Assembly: GCF_003096575.1 (NCBI RefSeq)
Contig: NZ_QEKT01000002.1
Location: 62,001-126,000 of the forward strand
Origin: Convivina intestini
GTDB lineage: Bacteria > Bacillota > Bacilli > Lactobacillales > Lactobacillaceae
Direction: 5' to 3'
DNA: 64,000 nt
Below are positions 8,618 through 16,707 of the stretch, in pieces (within the stretch, counting starts at the first letter, position 1; each line of letters starts with the position of its first letter). Under the pieces are notes generated by a model that ran no database searches, had not been told where the DNA came from, and saw nothing but the letters and a program-made list of their open reading frames with translations. A program made the translations under genes and the position numbers.

Positions 8618-9463
8618 ATTAACTCTTTAAATAAGACACTATCTCATTATCTTGTGTTTCTCGGCGCCTTATTTTTAATTGCGATGAGCATCAATTTCTT
8701 CTTTTCGCCCCACAATATTGCAGCTGGAGGGGCGACTGGGCTAGCCATCTTAGCTCAGGAACTCTTTGGCTGGCCGCTTTTTTTAACAACTTTAGGGGTT
8801 AACATCATTATGTTAATCTTGGCGGCTATTTTTCTAGCACGAGAAACGGTCCTGCGGATTCTCTTTGGTAGCTTCATGCTGCCCGTCATGCTGGCCATTA
8901 TTCCCCAAACAAAAGTTGTCAACGACACTTTATTTGCAGTCATTGTCGGCAGTGCTATCTTTGCTGCTGGAATCGCCTTGCTTTACAATATTGATGCTTC
9001 CAGTGGTGGTACTACCGTTCCCCCATTAATTTTCAAAAAATACTTCAATTTAAAGGCCCCGGTCGGTTTACTGATTATTGATATCTGCGTGTCTTTTGGA
9101 AATATTTTCACAGCTGGTCTTGAAGCCTTTGTCTACGCGGTTTTTTCGATTGTGATTACTAGTTTAATTATGAATTACATTGAAAGTGGCTTTAACCGTA
9201 AAAAGACCCTCTTCATTAGTAGCAATATCAGCACTACTGAGTTAAAAGATGCCCTGGGTCATGATTTATCCTATGGTCTAACCGTCATCCCCTCTCGTGG
9301 CGGCTTTCAGGATTCTGAGCAAGAACTTTTAATGATTGTCGTAGATACTCAGGAATATCCCCGCTTTGTCCGTAAAGTCTTAGCGGCTGACCCCGATGTT
9401 TTCATTACAGTCTCCGATACAGCTAGTGTGCACGGCGGTTTCTTCAATCGTCAGCAAATTTAA
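8618..9463 (+). CDS. YitT family membrane protein with DUF2179 domain, probable ATT start
   Basis: An integral membrane protein of the YitT family: about five helices, an IAAGGATGLA motif after the first helix, and a soluble C-terminal DUF2179 domain (~175-280). The only standard start in this frame downstream of the TAA at 8576 is GTG at 8654; it has no ribosome binding site and would cut into the first helix. In contrast ATT at 8618 sits six bases after a perfect GGAGG (8607-8611) and gives the N-terminus MNSLNKTLSHYLVFLG, the usual length for the family. I therefore start at 8618. Function of YitT proteins is not established. A second family member is at 13648-14643. Confidence 0.8.
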   Translation: MNSLNKTLSHYLVFLGALFLIAMSINFFFSPHNIAAGGATGLAILAQELFGWPLFLTTLGVNIIMLILAAIFLARETVLRILFGSFMLPVMLAIIPQTKVVNDTLFAVIVGSAIFAAGIALLYNIDASSGGTTVPPLIFKKYFNLKAPVGLLIIDICVSFGNIFTAGLEAFVYAVFSIVITSLIMNYIESGFNRKKTLFISSNISTTELKDALGHDLSYGLTVIPSRGGFQDSEQELLMIVVDTQEYPRFVRKVLAADPDVFITVSDTASVHGGFFNRQQI

Positions 9464-9497
9464 AAGCATATCAGAAAAATTATCTGACATGCTTTTT
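9462..9497. terminator. Bidirectional terminator between yitT and guaA
   Basis: AAAAGCATaTCAGA and TCTGAcATGCTTTT pair with one mismatch. The flanks give a T run in each direction, so it ends both the yitT gene and the gua operon. Confidence 0.8.
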
Positions 9498-9509
9498 TAG
9501 TTTAATAAA

Positions 9510-11057
9510 CTATTCCCACTCAACTGTTGCTGGTGGCTTAGCCGTAATGTCATAGACAATCCGGTTAACATGATCAACTTCATTGACAATTCGAGAAGAA
9601 ATCTTTTGCAAGAGTTCCCATGGCAAACGAGCAAAGTCGGCCGTCATGCCATCAACTGAGGTAATTGCGCGAATGGCAACCGTGTGATCATAGGTCCGGT
9701 AATCACCCATGACACCCACCGAACGCACGTTAGTTAGGATAGTGAAGTACTGCCAGACATCCCCTTCCAAACCAGCTTTAGCGATTTCGTCTCGCAAAAT
9801 CCAATCGGAATCACGAACAATCTTGAGCTTATCTTCGGTAATGTCACCCATGATTCGGATACCCAAACCAGGACCTGGGAAAGGCTGACGCCAAACCATT
9901 TCATGTGGCATCCCCAACTTTTCACCGAGTTCACGGACTTCATCTTTGAAAAGTGTATTCAGCGGTTCAATCAATTGGAACTGCATGTCTTCTGGCAGAC
10001 CACCCACATTGTGATGGGACTTAATTGTTTGGGCTGTATCCGTTCCGGACTCAATGACATCAGTATACAAAGTTCCTTGCGCTAAGAAATCAATGCCATT
10101 AAGCTTCGTCGCTTCGTCGTTGAAGACCTGGATAAATTCATTACCAATAATCTTACGTTTTTGCTCTGGATCAGTCACCCCGGCTAACTTGCCAAGGAAA
10201 CGTTCTTGCGCATCAACCTTGACAATATTTAGGCCAAACTTACCACCCAGCATTTCCATGACTTGTTGAGCTTCGTTTTTACGAAGCAAACCATGATCAA
10301 CAAAAATCGAAGTCAACTGATCACCAATGGCGCGGTGCAACAAAACACCGACCACGGAAGAGTCAACCCCACCAGACAAGCCCAATAAGACCTTGCGGTC
10401 GCCGACTTGGGCACGGATTTTAGCGATTTGTTCATCAATAAAGCCATCCATGGTCCAGTTAGCCTGAGCCCCAGCAATATTAATCACAAAATTCTTTAAA
10501 ATTTGCTTACCATATTCAGACAAAGTTGTCTCAGAGTGGAACTGGACCCCGTACAAACGGTCAGCATCGTTAGCAATGGCGGCAATTGGTGTCTTTTGTG
10601 AACCAGCAGCTACCACAAAATTATCGGGTAACTTAGTTACATTATCAGAATGGCTCATCAAGACGATTTGCTGCTGTGGTGTATCGGCAAACAAAGCGCT
10701 ACTATTTTCACTTTGAGTAATTTCAGTTTGACCAAATTCACCGTTACCAGGATTGGCTTCAACTTTTCCACCCAAATCCTGGGCCATTAACTGCATTCCA
10801 TAGCAGACACCCAAAACTGGAATACCCAACTTAAAAATTTCAGGATTAATGGTGAAGGCATCCTCATCATAAACCGACTTAGGTCCGCCTGATAAAATAA
10901 TGGCCTTAGGTTGATAGGCCTTGATTTCATCCAAAGTCATTTTACTGGACTTTAATTCAGAAAAAACACCCATTTCACGAATTCGGCGGGTAATTAACTG
11001 GTTATATTGACTACCATAGTCAAGTACTAAAACCTTATCAAGTGTCTCTTGAACCAT
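9510..11057 (-). CDS. guaA: GMP synthase (glutamine-hydrolysing)
   Basis: Converts XMP to GMP using glutamine and ATP, the last step of guanine nucleotide synthesis. It is full length at 515 residues. The class I amidotransferase domain has Cys85 in GVCYGMQ, with His174 and Glu176 in QFHSE. The ATP-pyrophosphatase loop SGGVDSS is at 228-234. The C-terminal dimerisation domain ends in KPPATVEWE, as in other GuaA proteins. The ATG follows the stop of the upstream IMPDH-like gene by two bases, so translation is likely coupled. It is the last gene of the operon behind the guanine riboswitch at 13227-13360. Confidence 0.98.
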   Translation of the reverse strand: MVQETLDKVLVLDYGSQYNQLITRRIREMGVFSELKSSKMTLDEIKAYQPKAIILSGGPKSVYDEDAFTINPEIFKLGIPVLGVCYGMQLMAQDLGGKVEANPGNGEFGQTEITQSENSSALFADTPQQQIVLMSHSDNVTKLPDNFVVAAGSQKTPIAAIANDADRLYGVQFHSETTLSEYGKQILKNFVINIAGAQANWTMDGFIDEQIAKIRAQVGDRKVLLGLSGGVDSSVVGVLLHRAIGDQLTSIFVDHGLLRKNEAQQVMEMLGGKFGLNIVKVDAQERFLGKLAGVTDPEQKRKIIGNEFIQVFNDEATKLNGIDFLAQGTLYTDVIESGTDTAQTIKSHHNVGGLPEDMQFQLIEPLNTLFKDEVRELGEKLGMPHEMVWRQPFPGPGLGIRIMGDITEDKLKIVRDSDWILRDEIAKAGLEGDVWQYFTILTNVRSVGVMGDYRTYDHTVAIRAITSVDGMTADFARLPWELLQKISSRIVNEVDHVNRIVYDITAKPPATVEWE

Positions 11058-11059
11058 GT

Positions 11060-12010
11060 TTACTCACTTTCTTCTTTTAAATAGTTAGGGGCTTGCTTGG
11101 TGATTTCAACATCGTGGGGATGGGATTCACGCAAACCATTATCAGTAATTTGAACAAACTGAGCGGCCTGCTTTAGGGCTGGTACATCCTTGGAACCAGT
11201 GTAACCCATGCCGGCCCGCAAACCACCATCAATTTGGAAGATGGCATCAGCTGGGGCTTCATCACCAGCCAAATAGTCAGTAATTAACACGGCATCAGCA
11301 CCAGCAGCTAAGGCTTTGACAACATCACCGGAGTAATGCACGCCACTACCAGCCACCACAGCCTTATCCAAGTCAGCAGCTACTTCAGCAATGCCCATTG
11401 TAACGGTTAAGAAAGGATAATGACTGTTGTTAGGCAACTGAGAATCAACCGAACGACCGACAATTACGCCGTCCATACCAGCTTCATATAGCTGACGGGC
11501 CGCTTTAGGGTCTTCAATGACACCTACCAGCCACAAAAGCTCTGGTGCTTGGGCATGTAAGGACTTTATTTCAGTCAACATTTCAGTCGTTAGGGCTTGA
11601 TGTAGATACAAAACTACAGCATCTACTCCCACAGCAACTAGCGCTTGTAACCGTTGACTAGCATCACTGGCCAACCACAATTCTGCCGCTACTTGTAATT
11701 TACCGTCCAAACCGACCAAGGCCTCGTCAGCTTGGTCAGCAGCAACGGCATATTCCTTAACAGTTTGAAGGGCAGTCACCTGCTGGTTTACATCATCGGT
11801 AGCGGTAATTACACTCAAACCACCGGCCAAAGCCATTGGTAATACGTAATCATCAACGCCAGCTGCTTGGCCATTTGCCATCAAAGGTGTTTTTAATCCA
11901 AACTGATTTAGTTTAGTAGCCAATGAAACCGTATGGGGCAAAACATTGGAAGCGGCTGGTACCAAAAGGACTTCATCATAGCCCAATCCTGGCTGATTTT
12001 CCTGTGTCAT
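11060..12010 (-). CDS. IMPDH-like pseudoenzyme lacking catalytic residues
   Basis: A 316-residue paralogue of IMP dehydrogenase between guaB and guaA. It opens with [18 protein letters not shown], the family N-terminus, and closes with [13 protein letters not shown] and ESHPHD (295-300), the canonical C-terminus. Between them the active-site parts are gone: the SAxMDTVTE segment is [10 protein letters not shown], the DSAHGHS strand is YLHQALT, the GxGSxCTTR cysteine loop reads VGRSVDSQL (184-192), the phosphate-binding DGG is GSG, and the flap with its Arg-Tyr pair is missing. It cannot be a working dehydrogenase. It has a good AGGAGA site and no disabling stops, so it is kept as a protein. 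Its tail is what the neighbouring guaB product lacks, which suggests a partner subunit. Confidence 0.85.
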   Translation of the reverse strand: MTQENQPGLGYDEVLLVPAASNVLPHTVSLATKLNQFGLKTPLMANGQAAGVDDYVLPMALAGGLSVITATDDVNQQVTALQTVKEYAVAADQADEALVGLDGKLQVAAELWLASDASQRLQALVAVGVDAVVLYLHQALTTEMLTEIKSLHAQAPELLWLVGVIEDPKAARQLYEAGMDGVIVGRSVDSQLPNNSHYPFLTVTMGIAEVAADLDKAVVAGSGVHYSGDVVKALAAGADAVLITDYLAGDEAPADAIFQIDGGLRAGMGYTGSKDVPALKQAAQFVQITDNGLRESHPHDVEITKQAPNYLKEESE

Positions 12011-12061
12011 ATTCTCTCCTAATTAATGTGATTGTTGTGTTTCAAACTAAAAATCTAGGAT

Positions 12062-13171
12062 TTACAGACTAGCCTGATAGTCATGTTCCGTGGTTGTTCG
12101 CTTAATGTCATTATCTTGACGAACTTCAGCTAAGTTCTGAGTGCCCATGGCCGCCATGCTTTGACGAACATGATCAACAATTGGCGTCAAAATTTCAGCC
12201 AGCGTCCCCTTATAATTCACGCGGGCTTCGATTCCTTCGGGCACCATCTTTTTGGCCTCATTAACTTCGCCTTGGAAATAACGATCCTTGGAACCATTTT
12301 CCATAGCAGCAATTGAGCCCATGCCACGATAGAACTTATATTGCTGATTTCCATCGGTAAAGACTTCGCCGGGTGTTTCCGCCGTACCAGAAAACATTGA
12401 GCCCAACATAACGGCATTACCGCCCATTGCCATTGCCTTCATAACGTCATCAGCAGTCTTAGCACCACCATCAGCAATAATCGCCTTCCCGCGCTTTTTA
12501 GCTTCTTTAGCGGCATCACGAATGGCCGATAATTGAGGTACCCCAATACCAGCCACAATACGGGTCGTGCAGATTGAACCAGGTCCAATACCGACCTTGA
12601 CTACATCAGCCCCCGCATCATACAAAGCAGCAGCACCGGCTTGAGTGGCAATGTTACCAGCAATAATATTTAACTCCGGAAAGGCCTGACGAACTTCTTG
12701 AACCTTTCGTAAGACCCCCTCTGAATGACCATGGGCAGAGTCTAAAACAATCGCATCAGCACCAGCTTCAGCCATGGCTGCCACCCGTTTAACCGTGTCG
12801 TTGGTTACACCAACTGCTCCAGCAACTAGTAAATGTCCCTGCGCATCAACAGCTGCTTGAGGATAAGTATTAGCATCAAAATTAGCCTGTTTCACCTGAC
12901 GGATTTGGTCAGCTTGTTGATCAATGGTCATATTCTTATGAATTACACCCAAACCACCAAATTGCGCCAAAGCCTGGGCAAAAGGCGCTTCAGTAACAGT
13001 GTCCATCGCCGCTGATAAAAGCGGAATGTTTAATTTCAAGGTTGGCGTCAAACTAGTTGTAATATCAACTGTCTGGGGATCAATCGCCCCGCTTGGCTGG
13101 GGTACAATCGCCATATCCTCAAAGGTCAAACCCATTGGAATAAACTTATTTTTGATGCGAAACGTTGCCAT
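12062..13171 (-). CDS. guaB: IMP dehydrogenase, CBS-less and with altered C-terminus
   Basis: Oxidises IMP to XMP with NAD+, the rate-limiting step towards GMP. At 369 residues it lacks the ~110-residue CBS pair normally inserted after [10 protein letters not shown] (72-81). Catalytic parts are intact: MDTVTE (56-61), DSAHGHS (144-150), [11 protein letters not shown] with Cys201, DGG (234-236), MGSIAAM and the flap Arg317/Tyr320 in ARVNYKG. The C-terminus is abnormal: after residue 335 the usual GMGYxG segment and ESHPHDV tail are replaced by a divergent stretch ending HDYQASL. That tail contributes to the K+ site of the adjacent subunit in other IMPDHs. The ATG has GAGGAG upstream and the gene is first behind the guanine riboswitch. 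Confidence 0.92.
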   Translation of the reverse strand: MATFRIKNKFIPMGLTFEDMAIVPQPSGAIDPQTVDITTSLTPTLKLNIPLLSAAMDTVTEAPFAQALAQFGGLGVIHKNMTIDQQADQIRQVKQANFDANTYPQAAVDAQGHLLVAGAVGVTNDTVKRVAAMAEAGADAIVLDSAHGHSEGVLRKVQEVRQAFPELNIIAGNIATQAGAAALYDAGADVVKVGIGPGSICTTRIVAGIGVPQLSAIRDAAKEAKKRGKAIIADGGAKTADDVMKAMAMGGNAVMLGSMFSGTAETPGEVFTDGNQQYKFYRGMGSIAAMENGSKDRYFQGEVNEAKKMVPEGIEARVNYKGTLAEILTPIVDHVRQSMAAMGTQNLAEVRQDNDIKRTTTEHDYQASL

Positions 13172-13226
13172 AAATTCTCCTCTTCTGATGGACTATCTTA
13201 GTAACTAGCAACAGACGCTATCAAAC

Positions 13227-13267
13227 AAAAAAAGCACTCGTAGGAACACAGATCCGACAAATGCTTT
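13227..13267 (-). terminator. Riboswitch-controlled terminator before guaB
   Basis: On the minus strand AAAGCATTTGTCGGA pairs with the downstream arm ending GTGCTTT, with one mismatch and wobbles, followed by seven T. The 5' arm GCATTT..CGG can also pair with CCG.AAATGC at the 3' edge of the purine aptamer, giving an antiterminator. Binding of ligand would favour termination. Confidence 0.85.
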
Positions 13268-13360
13268 CACCAAAAAAACGATTTACAGCATTTACGGATA
13301 GTCACGGCTTTTGGTGCGTGGTAGAGACTGCTGGCCATTTCCCAGCGATATATCTGCAAA
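13268..13360 (-). promoter_or_regulatory. Guanine (purine) riboswitch controlling the gua operon
   Basis: The minus-strand leader has the purine aptamer core at 13291-13360. P1 is GATA/TATC extended by TTTGC/GTAAA across one mismatch, and P2 is GCTGG/CCAGC. L2 is GAAATGG, whose GG can kiss the CC of L3. J2/3 is GTCTCTACC (13320-13328), P3 is CACG/CGTG, and J3/1 is GACTAT. The specificity base in GACTAT is C (complement of 13301), which pairs with guanine; adenine aptamers have U there. The terminator at 13227-13267 and a CCG/CGG plus AAATGC/GCATTT antiterminator explain an OFF switch on guanine. It precedes guaB, the pseudoenzyme gene and guaA. Confidence 0.9.
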
Positions 13361-13400
13361 TAATAATTAAGTTATTGGTAATACTTTACCGACTTTTATT

Positions 13401-13458
13401 AAAAAAATCAAGTTGCAGTAATCGATTAAACAAACTCGATTACTGCAACTTGATTTTT
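13401..13458. terminator. Long-stem terminator after the tautomerase gene
   Basis: A near-perfect 22-bp stem (arms at 13403-13425 and 13436-13457) with T runs on both sides, just past the tautomerase stop codon. It insulates the gua promoter from the upstream unit. Confidence 0.9.
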
Positions 13459-13462
13459 AAGA

Positions 13463-13648
13463 TTAACGGTCGCTGGCTAGGACACCACCAACCGCATAGT
13501 GATCCTTGGGCATTTCCCGTAGAATAATGTGAACTGCCTCACGCTGGGCACCGGTATTTTTAACAATTGCCGCCGTGACATCCTCGACCATCTTGGCTAA
13601 TTGTTCCTTGCTACGACCCTCTAATAATTCAACTTGTACAACTGGCAT
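13463..13648 (-). CDS. 4-oxalocrotonate tautomerase family protein
   Basis: A 61-residue tautomerase. The residue after the initiator Met is Pro (MPVVQVELLEGRSKEQ), which becomes the catalytic N-terminal Pro-1 after processing. The arginine in LEGRS fits the conserved substrate-binding Arg-11. Family members form hexamers and act on enol/keto acids, but in lactic acid bacteria the natural substrate is unknown. The ATG shares its A with the TAA of the upstream yitT gene (TAATG), with GGAG ahead of it, so the two are translationally coupled. A strong terminator follows. Confidence 0.9.
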   Translation of the reverse strand: MPVVQVELLEGRSKEQLAKMVEDVTAAIVKNTGAQREAVHIILREMPKDHYAVGGVLASDR

Positions 13649-14643
13649 TATTTTTCTCCTTTTTCAATTCGTTCGTTTTCTAACTGTTGCAATTGCTCTT
13701 CTAAACTCTTTTCAGCTTGCAGCTGCGCATCAATGGTTGTTGGTTTAGGCGACAATGATTTACGCATTTGCAACTGGCGATCAGCGTCTAAGAACTCCCC
13801 GGCCACGTTTACTGTACTCAAGAAAGTAATGAAGGCCTTCGGATCAACCTGACGGACTGCCTCTTGCATTTCAAACAATTCATATCGTGATAACACCATC
13901 ATTAAAGTGGTCGAATCACGTTTAGTGTAAGCTCCCTGAGAAGGCAAGATGGTAATCCCACGAATCAGATCGCGGTGTAAGACGTCCACCACCTCACTCC
14001 CCTTACTGGTCACAATCAGGGCAGTTAGCTTCTGATAACCAGTATACATGGTATCAACCACCCGTCCAGTGGCATAAATACCAATCAAGGTGTACAACGC
14101 ATTTTGCCAACCAATGAAAGAACCCGCAATCAAGACAATCACAAAGTTAACGGCATTCATGAAGACGCCAATTGATTTACCAGTTCGCTTTTGAATAACC
14201 ATGGCGATAATATCCAAACCGCCAGTAGAAAATCCGTAACGCAGAGCCACCCCCACGGAAGCTCCAACTAGTAAGCCCCCAAATAATGAAGCTAGTAGCG
14301 GCTGCGTGGTAAAGGGCTGAGCTGGTACAAAAATCATAGCCAATGATACCGTCACCGAGTTTAGGAAACTTAAAATGGTAAACTTCCCACCAATTAACTT
14401 CCAACCAATAACACCAATCGGAATGTTAAATAGTAACAGGAACAAACCCGTATCAATGTGTAAGTGGAAGAAAGTACGGGCAAAAATAGACATCAACTGG
14501 GAAACCCCGTTAATTCCAACTGAGAAAATATCATTTGGGATTAAAAAGTAGTTCAATCCAATAACTTGCAAAATAACACTTATCACAAAAAAGAAAATTG
14601 TCAGCGCAATCTTACGCCAACTCGTTTTAATTAGATCCACCAA
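13648..14643 (-). CDS. YitT family membrane protein (second copy), TTG start
   Basis: A 331-residue YitT family protein with about five membrane helices: LNYFLIPNDIFSVGINGVSQL after helix one and GFSTGGLDIIA in the core. A soluble DUF2179 domain follows (~210-290), and then a charged, Gln/Glu-rich C-terminal extension of ~40 residues. The start is TTG at 14643 with AGG 8 bases upstream; a GTG follows immediately as an alternative. It overlaps the downstream tautomerase gene by one base. Function of the family is not established; the coupling with a tautomerase is the only context clue. Confidence 0.85.
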   Translation of the reverse strand: MVDLIKTSWRKIALTIFFFVISVILQVIGLNYFLIPNDIFSVGINGVSQLMSIFARTFFHLHIDTGLFLLLFNIPIGVIGWKLIGGKFTILSFLNSVTVSLAMIFVPAQPFTTQPLLASLFGGLLVGASVGVALRYGFSTGGLDIIAMVIQKRTGKSIGVFMNAVNFVIVLIAGSFIGWQNALYTLIGIYATGRVVDTMYTGYQKLTALIVTSKGSEVVDVLHRDLIRGITILPSQGAYTKRDSTTLMMVLSRYELFEMQEAVRQVDPKAFITFLSTVNVAGEFLDADRQLQMRKSLSPKPTTIDAQLQAEKSLEEQLQQLENERIEKGEK

Positions 14644-14700
14644 TGCCCGAACCTACCCTTATAAATTTCTAGATAAACTGCTAGGTCTATCGTATCATAA

Positions 14701-16656
14701 TCAATCTTTAATTTTTACTTTTGCTTTTTTGACCGGAATAAATTTTGCAAAACGGGAACCCAAGAGGTTATCGGCCAAACCATAATGGGCATACAAGAGG
14801 ACTAGTACCACAGCCCCGACGATGACACCCACCCCAGTTTCCAGGGCAACATGTAGCTTAGTATCGACTACAAAAATGTAGGTTTGCATTACCCAAATTG
14901 ATAGGTAGGCAACCACCGCCATAACAACTGAAGACCAAAAACTGTGGCCCAAATCTGCACTAATGTTGGTTAAGCCAACCTGATAGTGTTTTTGGAGATA
15001 AATTAACATCCAGGCTACTGAAATACCCATCCCGATGGTGCTAGCTAACAAGGCCCCCAAGCCTTGGAAAGCATATACCAAAGGTAATTGTAGGATAATT
15101 TTAATCACTAAACCAAGGCCAAAGGCATACATAACAATTTTGGTCTCAGATAAGGCTTGCAATACCAATGACAACAGCATAAAGAAACTAAAGACAATCG
15201 TCATAATGGTTGAAAACTGCAAAAGATAGATACCAGCCTGGCTAGTTTCATCAATCGTATAAAAAAGCTTATACAAAGGATCGGCCACGGCAAACATCCC
15301 CAAAGCACTTGGTAGTAGCACCAAGGTTGATAAACGCAACACCTGATCCAATTGACGTTGAATCACCCCCGGTTCTTGCCCCTCCTTACTACCAGACAAA
15401 AGTGGCAGGGCAGTGGTCGCAATACTAATGGCAAAGGAAATGACAATCATAATTAACTTATTGGGATTGGCACTAAACAAGGCAAAATCAATTTGTAATT
15501 GATCACTTGAGTAATTAAAAAAGGTCCGCATAATGTTAAAGAAAGTATACTGATCAACAAACAAGAACAGATTAGTTGCCGAACCAATTACGACAAAGGG
15601 CCATGATTCTCTCAAAATATGGCCAACCATCGATAAAATCTTATTTTCACTCCCCTTACTTTTAGGAGCAGGAGGCATAATAGTGGCACGATATTTAATC
15701 CAGCCCCACAAGAGCACGACCATGCTAAAGAGCGCCCCAATAAAGGCAGCAAAGGTGGCTTGAACAACGGCTCCAACCCAATTATTAGGATTCAAATTCA
15801 AAACTACAATGGTCATTACTAGCAAATACACAATTCGAGCAATTTGTTCCACAATGTCAGAGATCGCTGAGATATGCATCAATTGATGTCCTTGAAAGAC
15901 GCCACGCATCATTGACATTAAAGGGAAAATTAAAACTGCTGGGGCCAGTGAATGCAGCACCGGAATCACATTGGGATTGCCATTTGATAAAAAGGGCGCA
16001 CCCACATAAAGCAATAGACCAAACACCAGACCCAAAATAACACCAACCCACAAAGATTGCCGGGTTAACCGTCGAGTTTCAATCCAATCTTTTTTGGCCA
16101 TTAACTGAGCTAGGACCTTAGAAATCGCTGATGGGAAACCAAAAGTTGCAACTGCTAATAAAATGCCATAAATGGTATATCCCTGCGAAAATAAGGCGTT
16201 GGAACGATTAGCATTGACCCCCAACATTGCTAACCAGGGCAAGATAAAGGCAGCCCCTAAGAGACGGGAAATAATATTTCCAGCTGATAACCAAATTGAC
16301 CCTTTAACTAAGGTTTGATTATCAGTTTGCGCCTGGTTTAATTTTTGTTCATCAGTCGCTGCATCACTAGCAGCCTGAACTGCCCCTTCTAATAGTTCAT
16401 GATCGCTTACCTTAGCGGAAGCTGGTTGTGGCTGACGGCGTTTTCCTTTTGAAAACAAATTTTTAGATTTCATTTTTTTAATAGGTTGCTCGGCTTTCTG
16501 ATCTAACATCGCTGGTTGTGGCTTGCCAATTTGCTTTAAATCAGCATCTAATTGTTCAATTAGCTCTGATTCCGTCAGAATCGCTCCATTGACTTTCACA
16601 CCCTTTTTCCATGAACTTCGATGGGCCTTTTTTGTTGATGAATCCTTGCGAGTCAT
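14701..16656 (-). CDS. MATE/MOP-type lipid flippase (MurJ/YtgP/SpoVB family)
   Basis: A 651-residue polytopic protein. Residues ~1-112 are a charged cytoplasmic extension. The family core then starts at TLVKGSIWLSAGNIISRLLGA and runs through about 14 helices to a Lys-rich tail. The core matches the SpoVB/YtgP branch of the MOP superfamily, whose best-studied members flip lipid II during peptidoglycan synthesis; polysaccharide export is the alternative. The long N-terminal extension with its SELIEQLDADLKQ helix is unusual. The ATG follows AAGGAAGAG. It stands between leuS and the yitT/tautomerase pair, with 44 bp to leuS. Confidence 0.85.
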   Translation of the reverse strand: MTRKDSSTKKAHRSSWKKGVKVNGAILTESELIEQLDADLKQIGKPQPAMLDQKAEQPIKKMKSKNLFSKGKRRQPQPASAKVSDHELLEGAVQAASDAATDEQKLNQAQTDNQTLVKGSIWLSAGNIISRLLGAAFILPWLAMLGVNANRSNALFSQGYTIYGILLAVATFGFPSAISKVLAQLMAKKDWIETRRLTRQSLWVGVILGLVFGLLLYVGAPFLSNGNPNVIPVLHSLAPAVLIFPLMSMMRGVFQGHQLMHISAISDIVEQIARIVYLLVMTIVVLNLNPNNWVGAVVQATFAAFIGALFSMVVLLWGWIKYRATIMPPAPKSKGSENKILSMVGHILRESWPFVVIGSATNLFLFVDQYTFFNIMRTFFNYSSDQLQIDFALFSANPNKLIMIVISFAISIATTALPLLSGSKEGQEPGVIQRQLDQVLRLSTLVLLPSALGMFAVADPLYKLFYTIDETSQAGIYLLQFSTIMTIVFSFFMLLSLVLQALSETKIVMYAFGLGLVIKIILQLPLVYAFQGLGALLASTIGMGISVAWMLIYLQKHYQVGLTNISADLGHSFWSSVVMAVVAYLSIWVMQTYIFVVDTKLHVALETGVGVIVGAVVLVLLYAHYGLADNLLGSRFAKFIPVKKAKVKIKD

Positions 16657-16707
16657 GCCACTCTTCCTTTGTGATATGTACCCCGTAAAACTACGGGTTA
16701 AAAATTT

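Noticed and set aside
12062-13171. GMP reductase (guaC) instead of IMPDH
   Set aside because: The MDTVTE segment, the [17 protein letters not shown] loop and the flap with YFQ...[13 protein letters not shown] fit IMPDH, and the operon carries guaA.
13291-13360. Adenine or 2'-deoxyguanosine specificity for the purine aptamer
   Set aside because: The J3/1 segment reads GACTAT with C at the specificity position, and the operon makes GMP. The 2'-dG class has junction changes not seen here.
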